A DNA stretch of 64,000 bases from Polaromonas sp. YR568 (lineage in GTDB: Bacteria; Pseudomonadota; Gammaproteobacteria; Burkholderiales; Burkholderiaceae_C). The notes beneath the pieces were generated by a model. The model made no database searches. It was given only the letters and a program-made list of their open reading frames with translations, and was not told the origin of the DNA. Positions 35,536-45,888 of the stretch are shown piece after piece (within the stretch, counting starts at the first letter, position 1; the number at the start of each line of letters is the position of its first letter). The position numbers and the translations under genes were made by a program. The stretch spans positions 1 through 64,000 of the forward strand of contig CAMCUN010000009.1 of the NCBI GenBank assembly GCA_945878995.1, written 5' to 3'.

Positions 35536-36244
35536 ACTGCTCCAGGTTGAGCGCCTCAAGGCAGGCTACGGCGAAGCCGTGGTGCTGCAAGAAGTCTCGC
35601 TCAGCCTCAACCAGGGCGAAACCCTGGCTTTGCTGGGCCGCAATGGCACCGGCAAAACCACGCTCATGAACACCCTGGCTGGCGCCACGCGCCAGCACGG
35701 TGGCGCCATTTACCTGGGTGCCGGCAGCCAACGCATCGCCTTGCACAAGCTGCCGTCTTTTGAACGGGCGGCCGCTGGCATTGGCTGGGTGCCGCAAGAG
35801 CGCAACATCTTCAAGTCGCTCACGGTGCATGAAAACCTCACCGCCGTGGCCAGACCCGGCAAGTGGACGCCTGATGGCGTGTATGAGATGTTCCCCCGCC
35901 TGGCCGAGCGCAAAACCAACCTGGGCACGCAGTTGTCGGGCGGCGAGCAGCAAATGCTGGCCGTAGCCCGCGCGCTGGTGCTTAACCCCAGGCTGCTCTT
36001 GCTCGACGAGCCGCTGGAAGGCTTGGCGCCCATCATCGTGGAAGAGCTCTTGCGGGCCATCCGCCGCATCACCCGTGAAGAAGGTCTGTCGGCCATCATC
36101 GTGGAGCAGCATCCGCAGGCCATCTTGGCGATCTCTGACCAGGCCGTGGTGCTGGACAGAGGCACGGTGGTGCACCACAGCAGCGCCCAAGCCTTGAAGG
36201 CCCAACCCGAACTGCTGGACAGCTTGCTGGGCGTGGCCCGTTGA
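35528..36244 (+). CDS. Liv-type ABC transporter ATP-binding protein (LivF-like)
   Basis: 238 residues from ATG 35528 (MAELLQVERLKAGYG); the track start at 35378 lies inside livG and is rejected. Walker A is GRNGTGKTTLMNTLAG, the signature motif is QLSGGEQQMLAVARAL, and Walker B is LLLLDEPLEGLAP. Last gene of the operon; a hairpin terminator follows ten bases after the stop. Confidence 0.94.
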   Translation: MAELLQVERLKAGYGEAVVLQEVSLSLNQGETLALLGRNGTGKTTLMNTLAGATRQHGGAIYLGAGSQRIALHKLPSFERAAAGIGWVPQERNIFKSLTVHENLTAVARPGKWTPDGVYEMFPRLAERKTNLGTQLSGGEQQMLAVARALVLNPRLLLLDEPLEGLAPIIVEELLRAIRRITREEGLSAIIVEQHPQAILAISDQAVVLDRGTVVHHSSAQALKAQPELLDSLLGVAR

Positions 36245-36253
36245 AGTCCACGC

Positions 36254-36280
36254 GGACCGCGCTTGGCGCGGTCCAATTTT
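36254..36280 (+). terminator. Terminator of the Liv-type operon
   Basis: GGACCGCGC-TTG-GCGCGGTCC is a perfect 9-bp GC-rich stem followed by AATTTT, directly after the last ATPase gene. Confidence 0.85.
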
Positions 36281-36474
36281 GTCAAGCGCACCTAGCATTC
36301 GCCACAGCACCAGCGTATTCAAAGAACCTTCTTTTTTGTCCAAGCCAAAGCGCGAAAGAGCCCTGGCTCAGCTCCAGCAGAGCCTGCTTCCACCGATGAG
36401 TGCGGCCTACAATCCCGCCACTTTCAGACACTTCGGCCTACCCACAGCAGGTACAGCCGCACCCAGGAGACCTC

Positions 36475-38784
36475 ATGTCCACCCCCCCCATTGACAGCCA
36501 GCAGGACAAACGCGACAGCCTCAGGCGCGCCGCGCTCGACTACCACGCGCTGCCCTTCCCGGGGAAAGTGGCGATTGCCGCCACCAAGCAGCTGACCAAC
36601 CAACGCGATCTGGCCTTGGCCTACACGCCTGGTGTGGCCGCCCCGTGCGAAGAAATCGTCAAAGACCCCAACAACGCCTACAAGTACACCGCCCGCGGCA
36701 ACTTGGTGGCCGTCATCACCAACGGCACGGCTGTGCTGGGCCTGGGCAACATCGGGCCTTTGGCGTCCAAGCCTGTGATGGAGGGCAAGGCGGTGTTGTT
36801 CAAAAAGTTTGCCGGTGTCGATGTGTTCGACATCGAGATCAACGAGCAAGACCCCGTCAAACTGGTGGAAGTGATTGCCGCGCTGGAGCCCACTTTTGGG
36901 GCCATCAACCTCGAAGACATCAAAGCGCCTGACTGCTTTTATGTGGAGCGCGAGTTGCGCAAGCGCTTGAAGATCCCGGTCTTTCATGACGACCAGCACG
37001 GCACGGCCATCACCGTGGGCGCAGCGATTTTGAACGCGCTCAAAGTGGCCGGCAAACAGCCTGCCGAGGTCAAGCTGGTGACCTCGGGCGCGGGCGCGGC
37101 CGCCCTGGCTTGCCTGAATTTGCTCTTGCACCTGGGCATACAGCGAAAGAACATCTTCGTGACCGACCTTGCCGGCGTGGTCTTTGAAGGCCGCACCGAG
37201 CTGATGGACGAGGACAAAATCCAGTTCGCGCAGCCCACACCGGCGCGCAGCCTGGGCGAAATCATTGAAGGCGCCGACATCTTTTTGGGCCTTTCCGCCG
37301 GCGGCGTGCTCAAGCCCGAGATGGTGCGCAAAATGGCGGCCAGACCCATCATTTTTGCCTTGGCCAACCCCAACCCGGAAATCACGCCTGAAGACGTCAA
37401 AGCCGTGCGCGATGACGCCATCATCGCCACCGGCCGCACGGACTACCCCAACCAGGTCAACAACGTCTTGTGCTTTCCCTACATTTTTCGCGGCGCCCTT
37501 GATGCCGGGGCTTCGACCATCACGCTGGAGATGGAAATTGCAGCCGTGCACGCCATTGCCGAGCTGGCCCAGGCCGAGCAAAGCGAGGTGGTGGCCGCCG
37601 CTTACGTGGGCGAGAAACTGGCCTTTGGTCCCGATTACCTGATCCCCAAGCCTTTTGATCCGCGCCTGATGATCAAAATCGCGCCCGCCGTGGCCCAAGC
37701 GGCCGCCGACAGCGGGGTGGCGCAGCGCCCTGTGACCGACATGGACGCCTACATCGAGCGGCTGCAAAGCTTTGTGTACGCGTCGGGCACCACCATGAAG
37801 CCGATTTTTGCCGCCGCCAAGGGCGCCACCCGCAAGCGCGTGGCCTACGCCGAAGGCGAAGAAGAGCGCGTGCTGCGCGCCGCCCAAATCGTGGTGGACG
37901 AGTGCCTGGCTCGGCCCACACTGATTGGCCGGCCCGCCGTCATTGACCAGCGCATCGCCAAATTCGGTCTGCGCCTCAAAGAAGGCCTGGACTACGACAT
38001 CGTCAACGTAGAAGAAGACAGCCGCTACCGCGATTTTTGGCAGACCTACCACCGCATGATGGAGCGCCGTGGCGTGACCGCGCAAATGGCAAAAATCGAG
38101 ATGCGGCGCCGGCTCACTTTGATCGGCAGCATGCTGCTGCACAAGGGCGACGTGGACGGCCTGATTGTCGGCACCTGGGGCACCACGCAAATGCACTTGG
38201 AGTACATCGACCAGGTCATTGGCAAACGCCCCGGCGTGCACACCTATGCCTGCATGAACGGCCTGATGCTGCCTGGCCGCCAGGTTTTCCTGGTGGACAC
38301 CCACGTCAATTACGACCCGACGGCCGAACAACTTGCCGAAATCACCACCATGGCGGCCGAGGAAATGATGCGCTTTGGCCTCAAGCCCAAGGCAGCGCTG
38401 CTGTCGCACTCCAACTTTGGCTCGTCCAACCAGCCCAGCGCCCTCAAAATGCGGCGCACCTTGGCGCTCTTGCGAGAGCAAACGCCTTGGTTGGAGGTGG
38501 ACGGCGAGATGCATGGCGACATTGCGCTGGACGTCCAAGGCCGCCACAGTGTCATGCCGCAGAGCACGCTGGCGGGCGAAGCGAACTTGCTGGTGCTGCC
38601 CAACATTGACGCGGCCAACATTTCTTACAACCTGCTCAAAACGGCCGCAGGCGGCAACATTGCCATTGGCCCGGTGCTGCTGGGCGCGGCCAAGCCGGTG
38701 CACATCCTCACGGCCAGCACCACCGTCAGGCGAATTGTGAACTTGACGGCGCTGACAGTGGCTGATGCCAACGTGGCCCGCTGA
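36475..38784 (+). CDS. maeB: NADP-dependent malic enzyme MaeB with phosphotransacetylase-like domain
   Basis: 769 residues from ATG 36475, preceded by AGGAGA; the track start 25 codons upstream has none. The N-terminal malic domain ([21 protein letters not shown]), the NAD(P)-binding domain ([20 protein letters not shown]) and the catalytic region [24 protein letters not shown] fill about 1-420. The C-terminal half (about 445-769) is a phosphate acetyl/butyryl-transferase-like domain, with [21 protein letters not shown] and [21 protein letters not shown]. This MaeB layout converts malate to pyruvate and CO2 making NADPH; the PTA-like part is regulatory (acetyl-CoA sensing) rather than catalytic in known members. 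Probably monocistronic. Confidence 0.96.
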   Translation: MSTPPIDSQQDKRDSLRRAALDYHALPFPGKVAIAATKQLTNQRDLALAYTPGVAAPCEEIVKDPNNAYKYTARGNLVAVITNGTAVLGLGNIGPLASKPVMEGKAVLFKKFAGVDVFDIEINEQDPVKLVEVIAALEPTFGAINLEDIKAPDCFYVERELRKRLKIPVFHDDQHGTAITVGAAILNALKVAGKQPAEVKLVTSGAGAAALACLNLLLHLGIQRKNIFVTDLAGVVFEGRTELMDEDKIQFAQPTPARSLGEIIEGADIFLGLSAGGVLKPEMVRKMAARPIIFALANPNPEITPEDVKAVRDDAIIATGRTDYPNQVNNVLCFPYIFRGALDAGASTITLEMEIAAVHAIAELAQAEQSEVVAAAYVGEKLAFGPDYLIPKPFDPRLMIKIAPAVAQAAADSGVAQRPVTDMDAYIERLQSFVYASGTTMKPIFAAAKGATRKRVAYAEGEEERVLRAAQIVVDECLARPTLIGRPAVIDQRIAKFGLRLKEGLDYDIVNVEEDSRYRDFWQTYHRMMERRGVTAQMAKIEMRRRLTLIGSMLLHKGDVDGLIVGTWGTTQMHLEYIDQVIGKRPGVHTYACMNGLMLPGRQVFLVDTHVNYDPTAEQLAEITTMAAEEMMRFGLKPKAALLSHSNFGSSNQPSALKMRRTLALLREQTPWLEVDGEMHGDIALDVQGRHSVMPQSTLAGEANLLVLPNIDAANISYNLLKTAAGGNIAIGPVLLGAAKPVHILTASTTVRRIVNLTALTVADANVAR

Positions 38785-38957
38785 GCAAGCGCTCACTTAG
38801 CCAAAACCCTTCAGCCCGCTACTTGAAGGCGACCAAAGGGACGCCCTTGCATTTTTCATGCACATGAGTCAAAATAGTCGTCTTGAAAGTTAAGGGTTAA
38901 CCCGTGTAGGGCTTCGATGACGAAGTTGGGCACCTGATGTTCAAGAAAGGTTTTTTC

Positions 38958-39371
38958 ATGTGGCGGAATTCGGGGGGTGGCTGGCGCCGCGCTCTGACGG
39001 TGGCACTTTTGACCCTGGCCAGCGCAGCAAGCGCACCGGCCTGGTCCAGAAACAGCCCAGCCGCAGATGCAAAAACCGCCGACACCACGATTGCGGTGGC
39101 GCAGCTCCCAGTTCAGGGTCGAGATGTTTTGACTTTGATTGACCAGGGCGGCCCCTTCCAGCATGACAAGGACGGCACGGTGTTTGGCAACCGGGAACGG
39201 CTTTTGCCGCCTGAGCCTCGCGGTTTCTACCGCGAATACACCGTCAGAACACCAGGGGTCAGTCATCGCGGAGCCAGGCGAATTGTCTGTGGTGGGCTCA
39301 AGCCCACCCAGCCACAAGCTTGCTTCTACACCGAAGACCATTACGCCAGTTTCCGCCGGATCATTCGCTGA
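38958..39371 (+). CDS. Secreted barnase-family guanyl-preferring ribonuclease
   Basis: 137 residues from ATG 38958, which has AAAGG seven bases upstream; the track ATG at 38937 lacks an RBS. Residues to about 33 form a signal peptide (WRRALTVALLTLASAASAPAWS). The N1/T1/barnase microbial ribonuclease core is recognisable: LLPPEPRGFYREYTVRTPG (catalytic Glu), SHRGARRIVCGG (Arg) and CFYTEDHYASFRRI (His). The acid-Arg-His set is complete, so the enzyme should be active after export. The following gene encodes its barstar inhibitor, which protects the cytoplasm. Confidence 0.9.
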   Translation: MWRNSGGGWRRALTVALLTLASAASAPAWSRNSPAADAKTADTTIAVAQLPVQGRDVLTLIDQGGPFQHDKDGTVFGNRERLLPPEPRGFYREYTVRTPGVSHRGARRIVCGGLKPTQPQACFYTEDHYASFRRIIR

Positions 39372-39428
39372 GCAGCTGTCAGCGGTCCGGGTTTATGCGA
39401 ATTTTTACAACTTGGGCTTGAGCTTTCC

Positions 39429-39848
39429 ATGGAAAAAGACACGAAGGTGGACACGCCACTTCGTACTGTGAGGACCAACATCGTTCAGTCCATACGCGCT
39501 TACCGCGTGCCTGAACTGCACGATGCAGCCACCGAGCTGGGCCATCACTTCCTGTATGCAAACCTGGCGAATGCACAGAGCAAACAGGACGTGCTGGACA
39601 TGATCGCCGCGCAGTACACCTTTCCCGCGCACTTCGGGAAAAACTTTGATGCACTCTTCGACTGCATGACCGACCTGGTTCACAAGTCGGGCCAGCAGCC
39701 GGGCTTTATTGTGGTGCTCGAGCAAATTCCTGCACACGCCAAATTTGACAAGGAAGCGCGCGAGCAACTGCTCGACATCTTCCGGGACGCCGCCGACTAC
39801 TGGGCAGACCGAAAGATACCGTTCAGATGTTTCTATTCTTTTCTGTAG
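39429..39848 (+). CDS. Barstar-family ribonuclease inhibitor
   Basis: 139 residues; the recognisable barstar core is AAQYTFPAHFGKNFDALFDCMTDLVHKSG near residue 60, with the acidic and aromatic residues that plug the barnase active site, ending in FRCFYSFL. No signal peptide, as expected for a cytoplasmic immunity protein. It follows the ribonuclease gene by 57 bases on the same strand. The N-terminal 25 residues before AYRVPELHDAA are less family-like and the start is uncertain. Confidence 0.92.
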   Translation: MEKDTKVDTPLRTVRTNIVQSIRAYRVPELHDAATELGHHFLYANLANAQSKQDVLDMIAAQYTFPAHFGKNFDALFDCMTDLVHKSGQQPGFIVVLEQIPAHAKFDKEAREQLLDIFRDAADYWADRKIPFRCFYSFL

Positions 39849-39882
39849 CCCGTTCCCCGGAGATTGGCCAAGGGGAACGGGC
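39848..39882. repeat. Inverted repeat after barstar
   Basis: GCCCGTTCCCC (39848-39858) is mirrored by GGGGAACGGGC (39872-39882), a perfect 11-bp stem with a 13-nt loop, starting at the barstar stop codon. No T run follows, so it is more likely an mRNA-stabilising or attenuating hairpin than a classic terminator. Confidence 0.7.
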
Positions 39883-39919
39883 GAATGAGGCCCCGCAAGC
39901 AACACCAGATGGTGAGACC

Positions 39920-40009
39920 ATGCCGACCGACAAGCTGGTTGACATCTCTCCGCTGGCATTGCGCATGAGCAGTCCGTTCAACGCCGGTTATTGGCTGGCT
40001 GCAGCTTAA
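39920..40009 (+). CDS. Possible 29-residue peptide between barstar and its terminator
   Basis: ATG 39920 opens MPTDKLVDISPLALRMSSPFNAGYWLAAA and stops at TAA 40009, with GGTGAG just upstream. It lies between the barstar hairpin and the strong terminator at 40048, so it would be on the barnase-barstar transcript if read through. The ORF is short and no family is recognised; it may be chance. Confidence 0.2.
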   Translation: MPTDKLVDISPLALRMSSPFNAGYWLAAA

Positions 40010-40047
40010 GCGACCTGCGCGCGCCCCTTCAACGGGGGACTTGCACC

Positions 40048-40085
40048 GCACAAAGCCCGTCATTGCACGGGCTTTGTGCTTTTTG
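40048..40085 (+). terminator. Rho-independent terminator downstream of barstar
   Basis: GCACAAAGCCCGT-CATTGC-ACGGGCTTTGTGC is a perfect 13-bp stem with a 6-nt loop, followed by TTTTT on the plus strand. The minus-strand side lacks a T run, so it mainly serves the barnase-barstar transcript, although it also separates it from the converging rsmA. Confidence 0.93.
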
Positions 40086-40124
40086 GGGCTGCTGGCCAGT
40101 CCTAGAGGCTGGGCGGCGAAGAGA

Positions 40125-40886
40125 TTAGCCCAGCGTCTGGGCCAGCGCCACGTACTCGGCGGTGGGCACTTCTTCTGCGCGCCGCTGCACATTGAAGCTG
40201 CCCGTAAAACTGCGCGCCTCCAGCCATCGGCCCAGGGTGTGGCGAAGCAGTTTGCGGCGCTGGCTGAAGGCCACCTGCACCAATTCACTCAAGAGCTGCG
40301 CGTCCAGCACGGGCAGCTGCACATGCGGGGTCATGCGCACCACGGCGCTGTCCACGCGCGGCGGCGGGTCAAAGCTGGTGGGCGGCACAAAGAGCACATC
40401 TTCCATGGCGTAGCGCCACTGCAGCATCACCGACAGGCGGCCGTAGTTGCTGGTCGAGGGCGAGGCCACCATGCGGTCTATGACCTCCTTTTGGAGCATG
40501 AAATGCTGGTCTTGCACCACATCGGCGACCTCCAGCAAGTGAAAAAGAATGGGTGTGGAAATGTTGTAAGGTAGGTTGCCAACGATGCGCAAGCCGGCCG
40601 TGCCCAAGCGCGCGGCCAGGGCCCTGAAGTCGACCTTGAGCACGTCAGACTCCATCACCTCCAGCTGCGGGTGGGTGCGCAGCTGGGCGGCCAGGTCGCG
40701 GTCGAGCTCGATGACAGACAGCCGCCCCAGGCGCTCCACCAGCGGCTGCGTGAGCGCGGCCAAGCCAGGACCGATTTCCACCATGGGCTGGCCTGGCCGG
40801 GGGTCTATGGCGCGAACAATCTCGTCAATGATGCCGCCGTCGGTCAAAAAGTGCTGGCCAAAGCGCTTGCGGGCGATGTGCTTCAA
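40125..40886 (-). CDS. rsmA: 16S rRNA dimethyladenosine transferase RsmA/KsgA
   Basis: 253 residues from TTG 40886 ([23 protein letters not shown]), chosen because family members begin within a residue or two of [13 protein letters not shown]; the long track ORF runs back through surA in another frame. The SAM-binding [15 protein letters not shown] and the catalytic [15 protein letters not shown] are intact. It dimethylates A1518 and A1519 of 16S rRNA late in 30S assembly. It starts 13 bases after the surA stop, so lptD-surA-rsmA form one operon. The TTG start implies modest translation. Confidence 0.94.
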   Translation of the reverse strand: MKHIARKRFGQHFLTDGGIIDEIVRAIDPRPGQPMVEIGPGLAALTQPLVERLGRLSVIELDRDLAAQLRTHPQLEVMESDVLKVDFRALAARLGTAGLRIVGNLPYNISTPILFHLLEVADVVQDQHFMLQKEVIDRMVASPSTSNYGRLSVMLQWRYAMEDVLFVPPTSFDPPPRVDSAVVRMTPHVQLPVLDAQLLSELVQVAFSQRRKLLRHTLGRWLEARSFTGSFNVQRRAEEVPTAEYVALAQTLG

Positions 40887-40899
40887 GGGCAGGCCCGAC

Positions 40900-42273
40900 T
40901 CATTGGGGCGGATCGCGGTATTCGACGTAAGCACGCCCGCGCACGTCTTGCAAGAAGGTGCGCAGCGCTTCTTCGGTTTTTTCTTCGCGCAGCTCGCGGC
41001 GTGCCAGCTCGCGGCGGTCGCGGTCCGACAGCTGCACCTCGCGGCGCTCCAGCACCCCAATGAGGTGCAGGCCAAAGCGCGATTGCAAGGGCTCGGCCAG
41101 CTGGCCCGGCCTGAGCATGTCCATCACCTGCTCAAACTCGGGCACAAAGGCGCCTGGCGAGGTCCAGCCCAAATCGCCGCCATCCTGGGCCGAGCCGTCC
41201 TCGCTGAACTCGCGCGCCAGTTGGGCAAAATCGGCTTGACCAGCCTCTATGCGGCGCTTGAATTCAACCAGGCGCTGGCGGGCCTGGCCCTCGCTTAAGC
41301 GCGGGCTGGGTTTGAGCAAAATATGACGCGCGCGGGTTTGGGTGATGGTGCTCAGCTGATCGCCCAACTGCTTTTTGTCCAGCAGCTTGAGCAGGTGAAA
41401 GCCCGCGCCGCTGCGCACGGGTCCGGCCACCCCGCCCACCGGCAAAGAACCCACGGCATCCACAAAGAGCGGGGGATAACGATCGGCGCTGCGCAGGCCC
41501 AACTCGCCGCCGTTGGCACGGTCGCTGGCCTCGGACACTTCTTTGGCCAGGGCGGCGAAATCAGCACCGCTGTCTAAGCGCTGGCGAATTTGGCGCGCCC
41601 GCGCTTCCAGGCTGGCCAGCTGGGCTGGGCTGGCGTCCTCGGGCAGGGCCACCAGAATCTGCGCGATATTGAGCTCCACCGGCCCTGTGGCGAGTTCGGT
41701 TTTTTTCTCGGCCATGAAGCGGTCCAGGTCTTGTTCGCTGACCCGCACCCGACCATCGACCTCGCGCTCTCTGAAGCGAGCGAGCAGCAACTCATCGCGC
41801 AAATCTTGGCGAAAGCGCTCAAAGCTCAGGCCATCGCCGACCATGCGCGAGCGCAAGTCGGCCATGCTGACTTGGTTCTGGCGAGCCACATCTTCTGCGG
41901 CCTGGTCCACGGCTTCATCAGACACACGAATGCCGCCCTCGCGGGCGGCTTGAAGCTGCGCGCGCTCAGAAATCAAGCGATCGAGCACCAGGCGTGCAAA
42001 TTCGGCCCGGGGCGGCACAGGCCGACCCTGCATGGCCAACTGAGGCACCAGACGCTTCATGCGGCTGATCACCTCTTGGTTGGTGATGGGCTCGGAATTG
42101 ACCACGGCCACGATGAAATCCGCAGACCTCACGCTTGAAGCCGTCTCTGACAGGGTGGCCTGAGTCTGGGCCAGCGCGGGCCATGCCATGCAGGCCGCGC
42201 TGCACAGGGCGGCCCAGCCAGCCCTGCGCACAAGGGTCAGGGTGGAGGAAGGCGCAGTAACAAACTTATTCAT
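40900..42273 (-). CDS. surA: Periplasmic chaperone/peptidyl-prolyl isomerase SurA
   Basis: 457 residues from ATG 42273. A signal peptide (ending AWPALAQ) is followed by the SurA N-terminal chaperone domain ([25 protein letters not shown]), a first parvulin domain ([18 protein letters not shown] to [11 protein letters not shown]) and a second parvulin domain ([32 protein letters not shown] to [12 protein letters not shown]). It escorts outer-membrane proteins, including LptD encoded just upstream. The start overlaps the lptD stop by eight bases (ATGAATAA). Confidence 0.96.
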   Translation of the reverse strand: MNKFVTAPSSTLTLVRRAGWAALCSAACMAWPALAQTQATLSETASSVRSADFIVAVVNSEPITNQEVISRMKRLVPQLAMQGRPVPPRAEFARLVLDRLISERAQLQAAREGGIRVSDEAVDQAAEDVARQNQVSMADLRSRMVGDGLSFERFRQDLRDELLLARFREREVDGRVRVSEQDLDRFMAEKKTELATGPVELNIAQILVALPEDASPAQLASLEARARQIRQRLDSGADFAALAKEVSEASDRANGGELGLRSADRYPPLFVDAVGSLPVGGVAGPVRSGAGFHLLKLLDKKQLGDQLSTITQTRARHILLKPSPRLSEGQARQRLVEFKRRIEAGQADFAQLAREFSEDGSAQDGGDLGWTSPGAFVPEFEQVMDMLRPGQLAEPLQSRFGLHLIGVLERREVQLSDRDRRELARRELREEKTEEALRTFLQDVRGRAYVEYRDPPQ

Positions 42274-44686
42274 AGTTGGTGAAGCGGCTCGGCAAGCTGA
42301 CTTGGTCTCGCAGCAATTGGTAGCGGGGCACGTTCGCACGGAGTACAGACAGGGGATTGTTGCCGATGCGTGAGAACCCCAGGAATTCGAGCTGAAACAT
42401 GAGTTGCGTGTTGGTCGAGGTGGTGCCGCTGGTGGAGCGCTGCAGCACAGCGCGCCCTATCCAGCAGCAGCCGTCGTATTCGAAGCCGACCACGCTGTCG
42501 ACCAGCTTGCCGTCAGTCATGCTGTAGTTGAGCCGCCCCACGCTGTACCAGCGCCGCCCACCTTGACCCTGACCCGCCCCCAAGTCTTGGCCACGGTCGC
42601 CCCACAGGTCGTTGAGCGGCCACTGCCAGCCCAAGTCCACTTGCTGGCTGCCTGCATCGGTGGGCGTGAGCGGCCGCTGGCGCTTGTAGGAGGTGCTCAG
42701 CACGCGGTAAAAACTGGGGCTGTAGCGCGCGCTCAGGCTGCTGCGCTGAGACTCGCCCAGCTTGGGGTTGTACTGGGTGTTCAAGTTCAGTGCCCACTGG
42801 GAGTTCCAGTTCAAGGTGCTTGAGAGCAGCACATCGCTCAAGCGCTCGGTGTTGACAGGGGCCGAACCGCCCAGAAGCGTGACGCGCTGATCTGCAAAAC
42901 GAATGCGCTGGGCCACACCCAGGCGCACGCTTTCAGCGCCCGTCTCGGGCTGCAGCAGGCGCGAGACCGCGCCCAAGGTGAGCAAGTTGGCGTCAGAGAT
43001 GCGGTCCTGGCCAATAAAGCTGTTTTCGGTGAACAAACTGGCAACACTGAAACTGTTCTCGGCGCTGTCGTAGTTGGGCAAAAGACTTTGGTTGCGGTAA
43101 GGCGTGTGCACATAAAACGCCCGCGGCTCCAGGGTTTGAATAAAACTGCGGCCAAAGAAAAGCGCATTGCGCTCAAACTGCAAGCCACTGTCCACGCTGA
43201 AGGTGGGCACCACGCGCGAGGCCGAGGAGCGGCCCTTCCAGGTTTCATCAAAGCTGTACTGCGTCGAGTGAATTTGCAACTTGGGCACCACAAAACCGGC
43301 GGGGCGCACCCAGGGCCGGCTGAGCTGAGCACGGGCCACCCACCGGTCGCCATTGGCCTGCGCCGTGAGGGCGCGGGCGGCTTGAAACCGCGTGAAGTCG
43401 GACTCCACCGACCAGTCCAGCCCACCCAGCCCGGCCACCGGCACGTCGGTCAAACCGTAACGCGCAGTCAGCTGGGGCAGGCGGTCGTACGGCGGGGTGA
43501 TGACCGAATCCACCGACTGCAGGGTCTGCCAGGACAAGGCGCGCATGGACACCGACCAATCCTCACGGCTCCAAGACAAGCGCGAATCGTTGGGCAGCAG
43601 GCGCTGCGTCAGCGCCTTGCTTTGCCGAGGGAAATCGCGCCAGTAGTTGTCATCACTGACCCGGTTGAGGTTCAAGCTGTAGGCCAAACTCCCACCGGCC
43701 AAGGCCGCCGACCGGTTGCCATCGTGCTGCAGGCTGTAAGACCAGCGGTCCTGCTGGGAGAGTCGGTCATTGGCCAGGGTGTTGAGCCGCAAAACGCCTC
43801 GGTCCTGCGGCTCCAGGTAGCGAAACTCTGTCCCTAAGTCCAGGCCACGCTTGCTCATCACGGTGGGGGTGAGGGTGGCATCGCGGTTGGGCGCAATGTC
43901 CAGGTAAAACGGCACGGCCAGGCTAAAACCACTGGTGGTGTCCAGGGCGTAAGACGGCGGCAGAAAACCTGACTTGCGCTTGTCGCTCAGCGGAAAGCTG
44001 AGGCTGCCCCCCCAGAACAAAATCGGCACATCCTGAAAACGCAGCACCGGCTTGTAGGCCTCGCCCACCTCGGCGTCCAGGTCAAAGTACATGCGCTCGG
44101 CCCTGAACTCCCAGGCCGGCTTCCAGCTCGCTTCGTTGTCGCGCTCACAAGTGGTGTACGTGGCGTTGAGGGCCACCAGGCGCTGCTCGCCCAAGAAGTC
44201 GATGCGGTGGGCCTGGCCGTTGGCGCCGCCCCGAAACACATAGCGCGGCTGGTCAAAAAAACCTTCAAAGGTGTCCAGGCTGAGGTCCAGCGCGCTGCCT
44301 GAGAACACATTGCCCGAACTTTGCAAACGCACCGGGCCTTGGGTGGTGATGCGCTGGCGCAACGCCTCTAAATCTATGCGGTCAGCGCGTATGCCCGCGC
44401 CTGCGCGCCGCAGCTCGGCCCGGCCTTCCAAGGTGGTGCGCACATCGGTTTGGCTGGAGATGCGCTCGCCAAACACAAAAGTGGGGGCTTGCCGGCTCTC
44501 GGGGGAGAGCTTTTCAGACAGTTGCAAAGACGGGCGCAGCCTGAGCGGCGGCTCATCAGGCTCTGCAGGGGTCTGAGTCTGGTGATTTGTCTGCGCCAGC
44601 GCAGCCGGCGGGCCAAGCGTGGCCGCACAGAACAAGACGATGGCGCCCGCCAATGGAAGAAAACGCGGGCATGAAACCGAGTGCAT
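42266..44686 (-). CDS. lptD: LPS-assembly outer-membrane protein LptD
   Basis: 806 residues from ATG 44686. A signal peptide (PLAGAIVLFCAATLGPPAALAQ) precedes the OstA/LptA-like jellyroll domain (TLEGRAELRRAGAGIRADRIDL ... GEQRLVALNATYTTCERDNEASWKP), then a long beta-barrel rich in alternating aromatic segments ending FLGFSRIGNNPLSVLRANVPRYQ. It inserts LPS in the outer leaflet with LptE. The lptD-surA-rsmA order and the divergent amgK-like gene are the layout known from pseudomonads. Length is normal. Confidence 0.96.
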   Translation of the reverse strand: MHSVSCPRFLPLAGAIVLFCAATLGPPAALAQTNHQTQTPAEPDEPPLRLRPSLQLSEKLSPESRQAPTFVFGERISSQTDVRTTLEGRAELRRAGAGIRADRIDLEALRQRITTQGPVRLQSSGNVFSGSALDLSLDTFEGFFDQPRYVFRGGANGQAHRIDFLGEQRLVALNATYTTCERDNEASWKPAWEFRAERMYFDLDAEVGEAYKPVLRFQDVPILFWGGSLSFPLSDKRKSGFLPPSYALDTTSGFSLAVPFYLDIAPNRDATLTPTVMSKRGLDLGTEFRYLEPQDRGVLRLNTLANDRLSQQDRWSYSLQHDGNRSAALAGGSLAYSLNLNRVSDDNYWRDFPRQSKALTQRLLPNDSRLSWSREDWSVSMRALSWQTLQSVDSVITPPYDRLPQLTARYGLTDVPVAGLGGLDWSVESDFTRFQAARALTAQANGDRWVARAQLSRPWVRPAGFVVPKLQIHSTQYSFDETWKGRSSASRVVPTFSVDSGLQFERNALFFGRSFIQTLEPRAFYVHTPYRNQSLLPNYDSAENSFSVASLFTENSFIGQDRISDANLLTLGAVSRLLQPETGAESVRLGVAQRIRFADQRVTLLGGSAPVNTERLSDVLLSSTLNWNSQWALNLNTQYNPKLGESQRSSLSARYSPSFYRVLSTSYKRQRPLTPTDAGSQQVDLGWQWPLNDLWGDRGQDLGAGQGQGGRRWYSVGRLNYSMTDGKLVDSVVGFEYDGCCWIGRAVLQRSTSGTTSTNTQLMFQLEFLGFSRIGNNPLSVLRANVPRYQLLRDQVSLPSRFTNYE

Positions 44687-44742
44687 CGTGAAATATGAGA
44701 TAAAACCCGGTGTCGAATTCTTACAATTATCACCCAGCCCCC

Positions 44743-45888
44743 ATGATGCCCTCAACTGATCCGTCCGCCCCAGCGGCCGAGAATCCTGCCCCCTCCAGCC
44801 CCGCCACCAGCCCCGACGTGACCTGGACCGATGCGGCGCGCGCTGGCCAGTTTGACGCCTGGCTGCACAGCCTGGCCGGCCCGCACGCGCTGGACATCGC
44901 CAGCGTGCGCCCGGCCTCGGCCGACGCCAGCTTTCGCCGCTACCTGCGCGTCAACACCACCGCGGGCGAGTGCCGCATCATCATGGACGCGCCGCCCAGC
45001 CACGAAAACTGCGCGCCCTTTGTGCAGGTGGCCCAGCTCATGCACAGCGCCGGCCTGCGCGCCCCCGAGGTGCTGGCCTGGGACCAGCCGCAGGGCTTTA
45101 TGCTGCTGCCCGATTTGGGCACGCACACCATGATGCAGCTGCTCGGGCAAGGCCACACCGAGCGCACGCCCCTGCGAGGCGAGCTGGCGCACGATTTGTA
45201 CTTGAACGCGGTGGACGCACTGATCCGCTGGCAGCTGGCCTCGCGCCCCGATGTGCTGCCGCCTTATGACGACGCGCTGCTCGCGCGCGAGCTGGCCTTG
45301 TTTCCCGACTGGTACGTGGCCCAGCACCGGGGCCTGGCCTTGAGCCCGGCCCAGCAGCAGCAACTGGACAAGCTGTTTGGGCAGATCAAGCAACACAACC
45401 TGCAGGCCCTGGGCGGGGCGCGGGTGTTTGTGCACCGCGACTTCATGCCGCGCAACCTCATGGTGGACCCGGCCGACGCGCGCGCGCCGCTGGGCGTGCT
45501 GGACTTTCAAGACGCGGTGTACGGCCCCATCAGCTACGACATCGCCAGCCTCATGCGCGATGCTTTTTTGAGCTGGGACGAGGAATTTGTGCTCGACATC
45601 ACCGTGCGCTACTGGCAGCAAGCCCGCGCGGCCGGCCTGCCCGTGGGCGACGACTTTGGCGAGTTTTATGCGGCGGTGGAATGGATGGGCCTGCAGCGCC
45701 ACCTCAAAATTTTGGGCATCTTCGCCCGCCTGACCCTGCGCGACGGCAAGCCCCAGTACCTGGCAGACACGCCGCGCTTTGTGGCCTACGTGCGCAGCAC
45801 GGCCTCGCGCTACCGCCAGCTCGGCCCCCTCATGCACTTGCTGGAACAAATTGAAGGCAGCGCCGTCCAAGCGGGCTACACCTTTTGA
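44743..45888 (+). CDS. amgK: AmgK-like anomeric sugar kinase (APH fold)
   Basis: 381 residues from ATG 44743; the track GTG at 44710 lies in the divergent promoter region. It has an aminoglycoside-phosphotransferase fold: catalytic loop VFVHRDFMPRNLMV (H-x-D-x4-N) and metal-binding LGVLDFQDAVYGPISYDIASLMRD. Location divergent from lptD-surA matches AmgK, which phosphorylates MurNAc/GlcNAc at C1 in the cell-wall recycling route that feeds MurU. The expected murU neighbour is absent; rsmE follows instead (TGATG overlap). The N-terminal 30 residues are Pro/Ala-rich and may not be structured. Confidence 0.85.
   Translation: MMPSTDPSAPAAENPAPSSPATSPDVTWTDAARAGQFDAWLHSLAGPHALDIASVRPASADASFRRYLRVNTTAGECRIIMDAPPSHENCAPFVQVAQLMHSAGLRAPEVLAWDQPQGFMLLPDLGTHTMMQLLGQGHTERTPLRGELAHDLYLNAVDALIRWQLASRPDVLPPYDDALLARELALFPDWYVAQHRGLALSPAQQQQLDKLFGQIKQHNLQALGGARVFVHRDFMPRNLMVDPADARAPLGVLDFQDAVYGPISYDIASLMRDAFLSWDEEFVLDITVRYWQQARAAGLPVGDDFGEFYAAVEWMGLQRHLKILGIFARLTLRDGKPQYLADTPRFVAYVRSTASRYRQLGPLMHLLEQIEGSAVQAGYTF

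Noticed and set aside
36424-38796. 790-residue minus-strand ORF opposite maeB
   Set aside because: Composition is that of a high-GC shadow (His/Gly/Gln-rich), it has no family motif, and maeB is fully supported on the plus strand.
38856-39341. 161-residue minus-strand ORF opposite barnase
   Set aside because: A shadow; the plus-strand ORF has all three catalytic contexts and a signal peptide.
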